In this document: positions 1 through 12,400 of the stretch, piece after piece
Position numbering within the stretch: position 1 is the first letter of the stretch
How the letters are laid out: the number at the start of each line of letters is the position of its first letter
Assembly (NCBI GenBank): GCA_032622095.1
Contig: CP136069.1
Location: 154,803,043 to 154,867,042, forward strand
Direction of reading: 5' to 3'
Length of the DNA: 64,000 nucleotides
Source of the DNA: Siphonodentalium dalli
Lineage: Eukaryota; Mollusca; Scaphopoda; Gadilida; Siphonodentaliidae
The notes under the pieces: generated by a model
Databases searched by the model: none
Seen by the model: only the letters and a program-made list of their open reading frames with translations
Told to the model about the DNA's origin: nothing
Translations under genes and position numbers: made by a program

Positions 1-3000
1 CCACTTCATATCAATGGTGCCATATATAACGATTTACCTATATAAAAATGATTATTTAAAGCACCCGTATTCAACAAAATTTCAAGAACAAATTAGCTGT
101 GTTCTGTTTAATGTACATTTTGTCGTGATGGTCTTTAATCTACTCATCTGCATTTGGGACTGAAACTATCATCAGATCATGTATTTTACGAAAAACCGTG
201 GTGAGCGAATTTAATGTGCGTGAAAAATAGTACTGCGCGAATTTAAATACGAGTAAGGTATATATATAATTCACATAATTATGTGTATTATATTTCAAGA
301 AAGGACTATGCGCAACGTGGCGTATCAACAAAAACTATCGCCTCAAAATTGGGTCATAATAAACGAATACATTTATGCATATAAGTGTCATAAAATAGTA
401 CTGTAGCTACATATACAATGCAGCATGATCAAATGTCCCTAATAGAACTAAATGTTAGATTTCATCTATATTTTCCAGTCACTATAGACGCTTTCATCGC
501 AGAAAAATGGAAAAATTTACGAATATACTATGTATTGTACACTTTTCTCAGAATGTACATGGTTATTTTCAATCTAGTGAATTCTGAGCTATAATAGTTT
601 AAAAGACTTTTGAGAAAATTGCCATTTGATTTTCACATGTCCGATTTCTGTGCATGGATGGATATTGAATCATGACTTACATTTTGTTTAGTGCTAACTA
701 ATCACCACAATGTTCCATAAATACGCGACCTCGTCAAATATATATACTGTATATATAACTACGTAGTCATGTGTAACGAGAATTACTCTTCAAAATGACC
801 AAACTCTAGGTTGTTTTTGTTTCAAAACTGACATGTCGACCGGCAACAATAATTACAACAATAACATTGTTTGTTCTGAGATGTGTGTATGTTATATCAA
901 CTCGTTAGAGGTATGATTTGTTTTATCAAAGGCCGATGTCTAAACCACAGGCCATATTAAGGCATATATAATTATCTAAGTCTACTCGCATCCAAACGAT
1001 CTACACGATTAATCAATCATTTGCTGACATGCGTATAGGCCTAATATATATGCATATAATTTCATGACTATTTGCACGACCCTTCGTAGTGTCCGTGTTC
1101 TTACTATTATGCCGGGGTCGTTCCATATGCCTTGCATATTATCACATTACGCTCGTATATGCTTAGCTGCCTATTTGTATATGAAACATTTATATAAATA
1201 ACCCAAATTGCGCAAGTAAGCCCAAAATAGAGTTAAAACGAACTTAATTACAAACTATATACCGGTTCACGGACTGGCTAAATCGACTCGGACTCACTTT
1301 ATCGTTCATACTGCCTCAAGGTGAAATGACAACTCTGCCTTACTGTGGACAAAATGAAATTAAAACATGTGTCAACAAGACACCATAAACATTCCCCCCT
1401 CCCGATCCAAATTAAGTTGACCGCCGTCAATTTTGGATCCGGTGGGTTTGTGGTGACTATTTAAGGCGTCTTGGGGAGGGCAACTTACAGCACCCTTTGT
1501 TTGACCTTAATATATAAAGGAACCGAGAAATGGCATGGGTCACCTATATGAACCCTCTGCATGGCCGGTGGCCATTTTCGAATAAGGAATGGAAGTCACG
1601 TGGTTCGTATAAGTTTAATACAAGCTGAAAAATGCGACTTTTTGAACAAACAGTGGCGGCCATTTTGAACAAAAGTGGCGGCCATATTGAAAAAAAGTGG
1701 CAGCCATTTTGAATCAGTCGACCATTATGATTTGTTCGTTGGGGAAAAAATCAGTCTTCGCAGTTCACATTGACCATTCATGTCAAATTGCATGCTTTGC
1801 GTCACAATAAAGTGAACGATTCTGTTACTATTGTTGACATATAATTATATATAAGAAGGCAGTGTAACCCACCGAAATTGATCATAAGTAGTGTAAATTC
1901 AACATAATCGATATTTCGTTGTGTTCACTTGGTTATTTTCACGTATCCTTCCAAATATTAGTCATCGTATTTCCCGGACAGAACCGATTAAATTAGGAGA
2001 GAACCGATTCGATCGGGAAGGAACCGATCGAGATATCACAATTCGCAGTTTTCGTCGTTGTTATTACTCGCACAATAGGATTTTCATTATGTTTACGTTA
2101 CTTGGGACCATAGATTATGAGGGGAATGGAAAAACTAATCGAATTATCACCTAGATGGCTCAAACATTGAGTTTCAACTGTCAAAAACTCGCGAAAATGT
2201 ATAATTTGGATCATAAGGAACCGTCACAAATCAGTCAAGAACCATCACAAATCGGCGATAGAACGACTTCCGATGTAACAGTTCCTACACAGTGAACCCA
2301 CATGGACCTAAGTATGCATAAAGTACATGGTCGCTATATCTGTACTGCCATAATAGTTGTGTTTAATTGGTATACAAAAAATATTAAATAATAATACAAT
2401 CATAGAATACTGATTAATCCAGCCTTGGGTATAATAAGCAACACCTTTCAGAACCTTCATTTATCAGAGAAATTGCGCAATTGCATATTTTCATAGCAGT
2501 TAGGGAAAACAAATTAATTTTTTTAAAAATCTTTATTTAAATCAAATAAATCGATTTTTTCGATTCATTTAAAAAAAAAAAATTTAAATCACCAACACTG
2601 ATTGTGTTTTGGGACAATATTAGTCATAATATATGTGTGCAAAATTTGTGCCAACATGTCAGCATTTAGGGTATATATAGAGCAAAGTGGTACGAGGGCC
2701 GTGAGATGTCACGCAAATTGGCCCAAAATATAGTATTACCACGGTCATATGTGAACAAAGCGTGACGTTTAGGCACCCCCGGGAATCCGGTCATTCACAT
2801 ATATCAGAAATAAAAACACCGCTAAGCAACGAGTTTCCAGAAATCAGAATATTTTACATTGGCAATTGGTAACGAGGGCGCGAAGAGGTTGTTTTTGTAT
2901 GGGAAAGTAACTGGCTGCGAAAATAGGCAACTATACGGATGCGTTTTATTTCTCGAAAATATTTACCTTCACACGACTTGGGAAATAAACAATAACGCAT

Positions 3001-3537
3001 AGGGACATGACCACAACAGCTTAGGATATGGGTTGGGTTGATGCTGTTTTGGACAGAATCCCGTCCCGTTCCTCTTTTATAACGTTAATTCAAAAGACGT
3101 ACTACACCGTCTACACGAAAACGTGGAGCCCTGGAATTCACGTAAACACCTCAATGTGATTGCTCACCTGACATGTCCGCTAATAATCGTTATTCAAAGC
3201 GATTTATTATATGACCATTACTTTCTACTCCAAATCCCATAGTAAATTGCCATGCCTAATTATGAATAATTCCCAATGTCCACTGCTCCTTTTATACCTT
3301 TTATAGCGCCACAGGTTAATATAACGCTCAGCAGGTTAATATAACATTCCGCTGACTCTTACTATAAATATATCTGGGTTTTCCCTACGCGCTAAATGTG
3401 ACAGCCAATGACGTTGCGTACATTACGAATGGGGAATCTTGAAACTAGGTAGCCTGGTACGCATACGACTGACTCGCTTCTCGTCAGAAATACACGGGTC
3501 CCTTGCATTTGATATAATCGCCCGTCATATAATAAAA
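1..3537. other. Gene-free left flank
   Basis: AT-rich sequence with no exon-like segment that I could support. Visible structure is minor. A short inverted repeat (GATCCAAATT and AATTTTGGATC) lies at about 1403-1440. Three tandem copies of a motif resembling GTGGCGGCCATTTTGAA lie at about 1650-1715. A low-complexity A/T block with TTTAAATC-type repeats lies at about 2517-2592. Open frames here are short and have no protein-like features. Confidence 0.5.
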
Positions 3538-3682
3538 CAGTTATTGCATTCCTCCTTGGTTAACATAAGGAATTATCAACCCTCGGAAGTTGATATTCAC
3601 CGCGGCCTTCGGCCTTGGTGAATATCAACTTCCTCGGGTTGATAATTCCTTATGTTAACCTCGGAGGAATGCAATAATTGTA
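3538..3682. repeat. Long palindrome with GC-rich loop
   Basis: Two arms of about 60 bp are nearly exact reverse complements (about 3541-3600 and 3616-3680). The loop is GGCCTTCGGCC-like. One arm runs from TTATTGCATTCCTCC to GATATTCACC. The same layout, long AT-rich arms around a short GGCYTTYGGCC-like loop, recurs elsewhere in the window, so this is probably the palindromic end of a non-autonomous mobile element. Its other boundary is not visible because there is no second copy to compare. Confidence 0.7.
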
Positions 3683-4549
3683 TAATATCAAGAGGGTCTA
3701 GTGATGATACGATCGTTTAATGTATTGTTTACATGCATTTTCTGATAGCGTGACAAATCGAAATTCTCTTGAAAACTTGACTTTGTTTACTTATAAATCT
3801 CGTTGCTTTGACATTTAACGGACCTCTGATATATGCATGTTTGCTATCATCATGCTTGGGAAAGACTGCCCTCTATGTTCATATACGCAACGATTCCATT
3901 TGGCCTAATTTTGACAAATTTATTTCACAAAATTCATCAATTTCGCCTTTCTTGATTCTTTTTGATTTTTAATATATTGTTTGTGATGGGTTATAGTACT
4001 TATTCCCACTGAGAAACGTTGTGTTGCAATTAGTTTGAGGTGAAACCATAAATGCACTGGACTACATCCCGCTGTGCGGGATAGCGTTTCTAAATTCACC
4101 CTCTGAATGGGACCTCATTCTGCAAATATCAGACACACTATATCCAGTCATGGCCAACAAACTTGAACACTGTATGTGCACATGGACCATTATAATGGTG
4201 AGGTGAATGATATAGGCCTCAGATGAACTGATTATACATGTATGATGCCATGTCTTTATATATTCACTCAGAAGTATTTCAATTTTTGGCAAACAGAATG
4301 GTGGAAATCAGATATGGGAACTGATTTTATGATATTTCTTCCGATGATGCTACCTTTCAATGACGTATTTCGGGTTGTTACCCCTCTACACTGGGTCATA
4401 TATTACCGTCCCTATAAATAGCTTCTACTTGCAATATATTCAGTATGACGTCACAACGCACAAATACATTTACGTTACAGAGGTCTCCTTTATGTCCACC
4501 GCTTCAACCTGGTGTTCATGGTTGAAAGTCTTGGGAATACGTACTTTTA
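3683..4549. other. Gene-free; contains a MITE fragment
   Basis: No gene is seen. At about 4066-4150 there is one end of a MITE family that recurs at 10310, 10580, 20080, 20620, 46530, 47390, 51690 and 51950. Its hallmark is an inverted pair around CCCGCTGTGCGGGATAGC, flanked by AAATTCACCCTCTG and CCTCATTCTGCAAAT. Confidence 0.5.
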
Positions 4550-5065
4550 GTATATACTTGCCCATGAATTATAAGGTTTTAGCAGTGAGATATAAGTGAT
4601 ATCCCACTAGTGAGATATCGATATCACTGGTATTATTGCGGCGTATGGATCCTCATGTGTGCTGTCAGGTTATACTTCATAGTGAATGATTTCCTGCACA
4701 CACCATGCACTGACATTCATTGGGGGCCATCGGCAAGTAACGAAAGTATATAATAAATACAAAATCTATACTTTTTGATTGTTTTTAATATGGGACTATT
4801 TGTTTGGGCGTAATGTGTCAGCTTGAAATTTCTGATGTATTGACATTCATTGAGGGCCATAGGCAAGTAACTAATGTATATAATAAACAGAATATCCATA
4901 CTTTTTCAGTGGATATGGGTTAAATCTCATTCATGATGACTAAACATTTGAATTTCCACTCGTGGCTAAAGCCACTCGTGGAAATTCAATGTTTTGTCAT
5001 CACTCATGAGATATAACCCATATCCACTGAAAAAGTGTGGATATCCTCTATATATTCTCCTCGTT
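4550..5065. mobile_element. Palindrome-ended non-autonomous element, longer copy
   Basis: It starts near ATATACTTGCCCATGAATTA and ends near AAAAGTGTGGATATCC. A shorter relative with the same two ends lies at 23355-23672, where comparison with unit B shows it to be a clean insertion. The right end is a large palindrome (about 4905-5035) with the central sequence GTGGCTAAAGCCAC. An internal segment beginning GACATTCATTG occurs twice (about 4710 and 4848), so this copy carries an internal duplication or the other copy a deletion. No coding capacity was seen. Confidence 0.7.
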
Positions 5066-5712
5066 AGTTAGCATTGGTCAATTGTGGACTGTTCGCGTAC
5101 GCTTTTATTGTGTAATGAGTTGTTGTGATCTCTCTTTTATAACTCTGTGTGAAATTATCAATGTTACAGAACTATATTGCGCTATTTGTTAGCTGTGTTG
5201 TGAATTGACCGCTGTATAGGAATTCCGACAATCGCCTGAACGGCTGCATCGCTTTACTGATTTTGGTTGGTTGACACTGACGTAGTGCTTGCTTGTCGTA
5301 ATGGAAAACCCACACAATGTCTTCAGATTGTGTACCGCGAAGCAGTTACAGTATGGTTCTAATCAGACTGGTAACTATCATGCACCACTGTTTTTTTTTA
5401 TAAGGGATATTGTTTATTCCGATTCTGAAATAGGGACCCACACCGATTAAATCATTAACAGTGACAACTCTGAGGATTCTTGTAACATTTTTATATATGA
5501 GACAACACATTAACATCATAAGGTGGTGGGGAATGAACTTTTGCCCACATGCAATCAAAGTATAATTTTTATGGTCTATTATTAATTTGCATGGGTGTTA
5601 AGGACAAACGAGCAGACAGAATAGGCAGATAAAAATATAATATAAGTGCAGAAGGATTCCCATTCATTTGTGGGAAATGTTCAAATAATATATTTAAGTT
5701 AAACAAACGGCC
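5066..5712. other. Gene-free stretch up to duplication unit A
   Basis: No exon, RNA gene or repeat boundary could be supported here. Confidence 0.4.
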
Positions 5713-6147
5713 TAATGGTTTGTTGAACTTGTTCTCTCAACATTTCATAAGGAAACTAATTGTCAATGAGTATTTAGTTTAGAAACGGTTAATGTAGCCA
5801 AGCAACAGTCGCGTTTGAAGAATATTTCCAAGAATAAAACCTTATCAATAGTTATACTTTCAAATAAATCAAGTGTATGACTGAGTGGCGTGTATGTAAC
5901 TTTGCATACATGTTTATAAGTGTGACCGCTAAACCTGTTCGATCCAATGAATTACATTGCAGCTGCGTGAACCATTGGTATACATGTATGTGCATGATTT
6001 TATGTATGAAAGTCATATCATAAATTCACAATGAATAGAGTTTACAGCCAAGTTTCAAGAAAGTGATAATTTTAACTGTTTTTCGCATTTACATTTAGGA
6101 ACAATCGAAGGTAAATTAAAGCCGACAACATGCAGATCACCAAAGCA

Positions 6148-6153
6148 TTTATT
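6148..6153 (-). promoter_or_regulatory. Candidate polyadenylation signal, copy A
   Basis: AATAAA on the minus strand, about 230 nt past the TGA of the terminal exon. It is conserved at the equivalent place in copy B (41983-41988). Confidence 0.5.
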
Positions 6154-6379
6154 GTACGATTTGGGAATGGTCATTTACATGTATCACAACAGTAAATTAT
6201 CTCCACAAACCAAAATCAAATTACTTGCGAATGGCGTGTAAACATTATTTTCTTTGCTTGTAATTTACAAATGCGAAATCTTATAGTATAGACCCCGGAC
6301 TAACATGACAAAGAATGGTCAGCAGGCGTATCTCCTCTGGTAATATAGTGTATAGACAGGTATATCGTGGTTAGTAGGT

Positions 6380-6478
6380 TCAGCAGTTGTCGCTACTTGG
6401 GGAGTCCGTGAGGTATATGTGGATTGTAGTCAGTTTCCCGACAGTACCCAAACAGGTCGGCACTGGCTTCAGGAACGC
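6380..6478 (-). CDS. Copy A terminal coding exon
   Basis: The acceptor CATTTCAG precedes GCGTTCCTG. There are 32 codons in phase 0, then TGA at 6380-6382. The peptide begins AFLKPVPTC and ends TDSPSSDNC. Copy B keeps the same frame and stop with four amino-acid changes. An alternative frame is also open in A, but its stop is lost in B, which decides the frame. Confidence 0.8.
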   Translation of the reverse strand, partial: AFLKPVPTCLGTVGKLTTIHIYLTDSPSSDNC

Positions 6479-9400
6479 CTGAAATGAGACAGGAAATGAA
6501 ACACTAAAAACAAATTGTTAAAATTAACTATATATATACTATACTAATTATTAGTTAATTTTTAACCCAATTATTTGGATGACCACAACCGACTAAACAA
6601 ATATAATTATAATGCAATTATTTGATAACCCAACTTTACGTCGCGTCAGAACTATAAGGTCGTAACTCCATTTTGGCGGGAAATGAGTATTTGATATCAT
6701 TCGAATCGTGAGAAAAAATCCAATCCGATGGGCCAAACTGGATGGCAAATATTCTCACAAACCAGTGACACAAATGTCGTATCTCCAGCGATCTTCACAA
6801 TTATTCGTGCTATAAGGTCGTATGTCCAACAGCAGCCAATCGGATGCTTCAGGTTGTCCATGTGACTTCTGTTTTGTGTTTGTAAATTCTCAAATGTGTG
6901 CTATATGGTCGTATCTCCATGTTAGTCACGTGATCATCTGGTGATTTAAATTTTGTGATTGTTCCACAAATTTCTGTATGATGATGCACGTGAGTAAATA
7001 TTCATAATGTAGAATAGGCACTTTTTAATTCGATTGCCACCATATTTAGCTTAATCTGTATTTATTAGCACAACTTCCTTATAGCACGGAAACCAATCGT
7101 CATTGGCGTATACGCAAAAGGTCGTATCTCCAAACAAACTATTGCTTTTTAAAAGAAAACGAGGTAGTAAACATACAACAATATGTGGTTCAATGGACAG
7201 CTAATGCCAGTTTTCATTGTGATAAATAGAACAATACGTCATGCTTTGTCAACATTATGAGAAATGTTGTATGAAAACTTCAACCTTCATTTTCTCGGAA
7301 AGTTGAAAATGTGAGTTACGACCTTATAATACTGATGCGCCGTTTAGTCGGTTTCGACTAAAGTGTAGTTACAATCGACAAAATGAAAAATTAACCCAAT
7401 GTAATTTTCGTTAACACAATTGCCTCACTTCTCAAAGGACTAAGCTTCAGCTGAAAGTAACAAAATGAATTGTGTCTGTCAATATTTGGTTACAATCAAT
7501 ATTTAGTATAGTTCCACAACCCAATAGTGGGTCACCAAATGGAGTTTTGTCACAAACTCTGACTAAATATTAAGTTAATTTCAACTGAATTGATTGGGGT
7601 AATCAAATATTTAGTCATTATGCTGAAAACGTTGGGTAAGGTTCTAGTTACAAAATGTAACCAAATGTTTAGTAAATTTCAACTGAATTAATTACCCATT
7701 ATCCATTAAGCTGAACAAAGTTTGGTAAGGTTTGGTGAGCAGTGGTCCCATTGTAAGAGGAAGGTTTCAAAGTTTAAAGGTACTCAATCCGATCAGACGC
7801 TCCGAAATTACTATTTCTTTGGCTTCGGGGGTAAACAATATTTTATTCGAGTCGAGGAACCCACTCATTAAAGCTCAGAGTGATCAGATATAGATTTTTG
7901 CGGATGAAGATGGATAACTCTAAAAGCAAGTGGTTAGTATTATAAGTGTTTCTGTGCCACTTATTATTGAACATCTCGAGAAATAACAAACTTCAAAAAT
8001 CGATATCTGATCACTCTGAGCTTTGATGGGTGGGATCCTCGACTCGAATCAAATATTGTTTATCCCTGAAGCCAAAGAAATAGTAATTTAGGAGCGTCTG
8101 ATCGGATTGAGTACCTTTAAGTGCGAATCATGTATATAAGACCTAGAGTGTAACATATGCTTATTTTCTATAATTAAAATAACTTATAAACTAAAATATA
8201 AAAGACGGTCGTGAATATCAGAGACCATTATTGAACGACACGGCGTTATTTTATATGAAAAAAAAATCAAATGAAATCAATAATAATTGATAGACGCGTT
8301 TCCGGACAGGGGGTCTCTGATTCGTATTTATTATCTCATACCCAGGAAACTATATATTAATCATGCTGCGGAGAAGATAATCTATCTTTAACATTAACTT
8401 AACCAATATTAACAATGTCACACAGTTATGTTATGTAAAGCGGGACCATCCTACATCTACTCTTGGCCTACTGAATTGGTATTCTATACCATGATTGGTT
8501 CTTACCGACAGCCCTGGCATTGTGGGATGTTCGTATCTGTTTGAGACGGCATTGGCGGGGAATGCGAATCCGAAAGCGTTAAGCTTCCCTTCGTTATACA
8601 GCACGAATGCCGGGAAGAACCATCTACAGTCCATGTTCTCCGTTATGTTCCACCAATAATGGTTACCTGAATAGAATAAAAGAACAATAGTATCGTTACA
8701 CTATTTACAAAGCTATGGTTATGGTAACCCAACTTTGTAACCAAACGTCGGGTTAAATTAACCACACATTGGGTTTGAAGTATAACTAAACATGGTGTTA
8801 GAGAAAACTTATATGTCAATATATAACTATATTTCATCTCAATGGATGAGTTTTGACCACATAATCTGATATTCTGGTCATTAATTAATTTTCCCAAAAA
8901 TAATTGATTCATTTCGGACATAAATATCTGAATAGAGGAGAGATATGCTCTATTAAACCAGACTTCGAACCTAGTATGTAATATGAAAGTCCGAAAAAAG
9001 GTGTTATAACATATAATGACTTCCTTTTCGAGAATAAATTAACAACATTTATAGAAAAGAATACTGAAACAAAAAACGCAAGCTATACTACAACAGTTAC
9101 TATATAAGTCCGACATAACAGATGCTTTCACCGTGTATTTATTTGGGTTTGATAAACTGAAGAAAATGTGACAAAGAGAGCTCTTATCAAGCAAATCGTT
9201 ATCAAGTGGCGCAACTTAAAAGCAGTGATTATTAACTAAACTAACCTAACCCAACAATTTAACCCATCAATTGAACCCAACTTCTGGAATTTCACCCAAT
9301 CATTAACCAATCTTTGGATAACCCAACAATTTTTACTAAACTTTATTTTGGGTGTGGTGGTTTTAAACTAGAAACTCTCTTTGTTACCTCCCAATACGGT

Positions 9401-12400
9401 TCCGGGATCAACATAATTATTACATAGCTATGTCGATCAATTCGTTAAATACTCTTGTGTGTACTTGATATGCCGATATTCCTTCGACCTTTCTCGTATA
9501 AACTCAGGAGACGTACTATTTTTCGCTCAGTTTTAAATTCGCGTGGAAACGAGTACTGTGCGAATTTAAAACGAGCGAAAAATAGTACATCTCCTGAGTG
9601 TATACCACATTTTCATAGGGAAAATAAGAGGGTGTGTTAATGAGTTGCATACAATACGGAAGATTTGACTGAATAGACAATTGTATTCACATGCGGTCAA
9701 CCAACCCCAAAACCATGTAAAGTAAAGCAATTAGTCATGGCAAAATGTTCGACGTTGCCTTGCTTGTAAAACGCGCACACATACTAAGCTGACGATACAC
9801 AAACGAACGCACGTCTCCGTGACATACATGTGGTCTGAGTTAATTATATGTCAACCGAACCATACAACTTTAAAATGCACGCGGCCAATTTTTTATTTTT
9901 CCTCAAGTCAGAAGCCAACGCGGTTGTGGTTAAACATATTTCGAGTTCATTACAATTGTGTTTATAACTATATATATGTAACTAACAGAATAATCACTTG
10001 GAGCATCTTCAAAACAAAATGATGATGCTGTAATGTCATGCTCTGTTTAAATTTCCGGCGTGATTGTCCGCAATATGCACAAGTATCTTCGGGAACCATC
10101 AATAAACTAAACTGTCATCATTAACTTTTACAAAAATATTTTTGTCAGTTTTGCGCTAATTCAAAGTAATTAAAACAAAGTGAAAATCAGCACTGCGCTA
10201 ATTTAAATACGGGTAAGGTATAGTTCAAAGATGTCCAATAACTATATGGCACATGCAGTATAAGTATACCAATTGTCACCAAACTCCACCATAGTGACCC
10301 AGCATCAAAGGCTGCAAATAGTACGCTAGCTATCCCGCACAGTGGAATAGAATCACCAAATTCACCCCCTGGGACCTCGTTTTGCTTAGGCTTCAACTGC
10401 TATGGGAGACCTAGGATCAGATTGAAGTTCCTCAGTTGAGGTTGTTCACACATTAGTCACCTCGACTATCCATTTTATCTTCTGGAAATTAGGGGATATA
10501 TATTATATATAAACTGATGCTAAGGGAAAAGGTAACTAAGACAATGTTAATTTGAGAATATATGTACTTCCCAGAAGATGAGGCCTATGCAGAATGAGGT
10601 CCCGGAGTGTGAATTTGATGATGCTAGCCCGATGTGCGGGATAGCATCACTAAATTCACCCTCTGGGAACCTCATTCTGCAAATGACAGACACACTATTT
10701 GCAGGCTTGACTGTGCTATATATACGTGTGGCAGCTGTCATTATACTTTCTAGACGGGCTCTTGTCTGCAAACTTTAACATAGTCACCCATTCTTTTTTA
10801 CTTACCCATGGCTGGGAAGCATTTGCCGCCGCCGAATTCAGTCGTTGCGATGTTTGACTCGTCTTTCGGGAACGTGATGGAGTCCCGAATCGGGTGTGTT
10901 CCATTCTGTATATATATTCCAGTACCGGTCTCATTCAATGACGTCCGACCAGTCGTACATATTATGGCTGAAATAATATGTTGTAGTGATGACTTGCAGA
11001 TATGTTATGCAGAGTCGGGGAATTACAGTAATGCTCTAATTAATCGACCTCTTAACCACATCAGAATTATGGGTAACTTTTCGGGATTTAGTCGGAAATA
11101 TGGCTTGTTACTGTATATCTTTAATTGTTCTTTGTATTCAGCAGCAATATATAAACATACTACTGTGATACTGGACGTCCAGATGACTTGCAGATATGTC
11201 ATGCAGTGTCGGGGAATTATATCTTTAATTGTTCTTTGTATTCAGCAGCAGCAATATATAAACATACTACTGTGTTGCTGAGCGTCCAGTATAACAGTAA
11301 TAATTATCAGTCCCAACAGAATAATCTGCTGAGATATACGTCTGGAACTAATAGGTGAATATTCTCAAATGGTTATCTGTGCAAACAAATTATGCTACAT
11401 TTGCAGTCGGTAAAAATCCACTTGAATCAATAATCTGAGCGAGGTTAACGTTTTATCTCATATTATTATGCACTCCAGTTATCACCATGAACATCCTATA
11501 TAGCCCTGTGTCACATGCACGGTGCTGTCCACGAATGTGACACAGGACTGTCGCAACAACCTCACTAGTTTTGCTGCAATCTCTTAAACTTGTCCAAAAT
11601 CTCTATAAAAGTACAGCATTGTTCAAAATTCAACCCAGTCTTGATTAAAACGACCATATAGAATATTAAAGTAGGCACCAACCGGCCATCCAAATACCAA
11701 ATAGTCTGTGTGAAATTGTGAAAACGCCATCATATGTTCATATTGCACTTATCATTCGGGGGCAGCAGGAAGGCGGCCAGCTAAGTCATGCTGCTCCTGT
11801 GCAATAATATACTTTTGTTAATATATTGTATATTATTGTGCAAATATATAGAATACATCAATAGTAGCAGAGAATAACAAATTTTCACCACGAGTGGTAT
11901 TGTGGTTTTAACCACGAGCCTTTGGCGAGTGGTTAAAACCACAATTCCACGAGTGGTGAATTTTTTTTTATTCTCGGCTACTATGGGTGTATTTTGTTTA
12001 TACCATAATTATTATCTTCGGTCGCTTCGTAAATGTATTGCTACTCCGTTGGTGACTGTTAACATGTATGTGCACCGAGTGGCCCAAATATGTTAAGCTA
12101 TCATGAATGTGGGTCACGCGTAGTAATACATATTTCTAGGAAATTCGGTGATCCGCCACTTTCTTGGGCATCAGTCAGCTGATGTGAACACACATTCAGA
12201 TTTCCCACATTGCAGATACCATTAACAATCTATACGTTGTTGTCAAAATGTAACCCGTCGTTCGCTTTAAACACGGAAAGGCAGACGAGCACGTGCGTTT
12301 GTTTTGTTTACATTTTCAACAGCTATCGCCGACCAGTATAAAACGTGTACTTTGTCGGTGCATGCACCTAGCATAAAACATCTTTAAACTAACTTTAATG

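Noticed and set aside
6380-6478. Alternative frame of the terminal exon ending in HIPHGLPK
   Set aside because: The stop in that frame is lost in copy B, whereas the chosen frame keeps its TGA in both and fits the splice phase.
8643-8921. 92-codon minus-strand frame running into the NHYWWN exon
   Set aside because: It reads intron sequence into the exon in the wrong phase. The acceptor at 8666 explains the conserved part.
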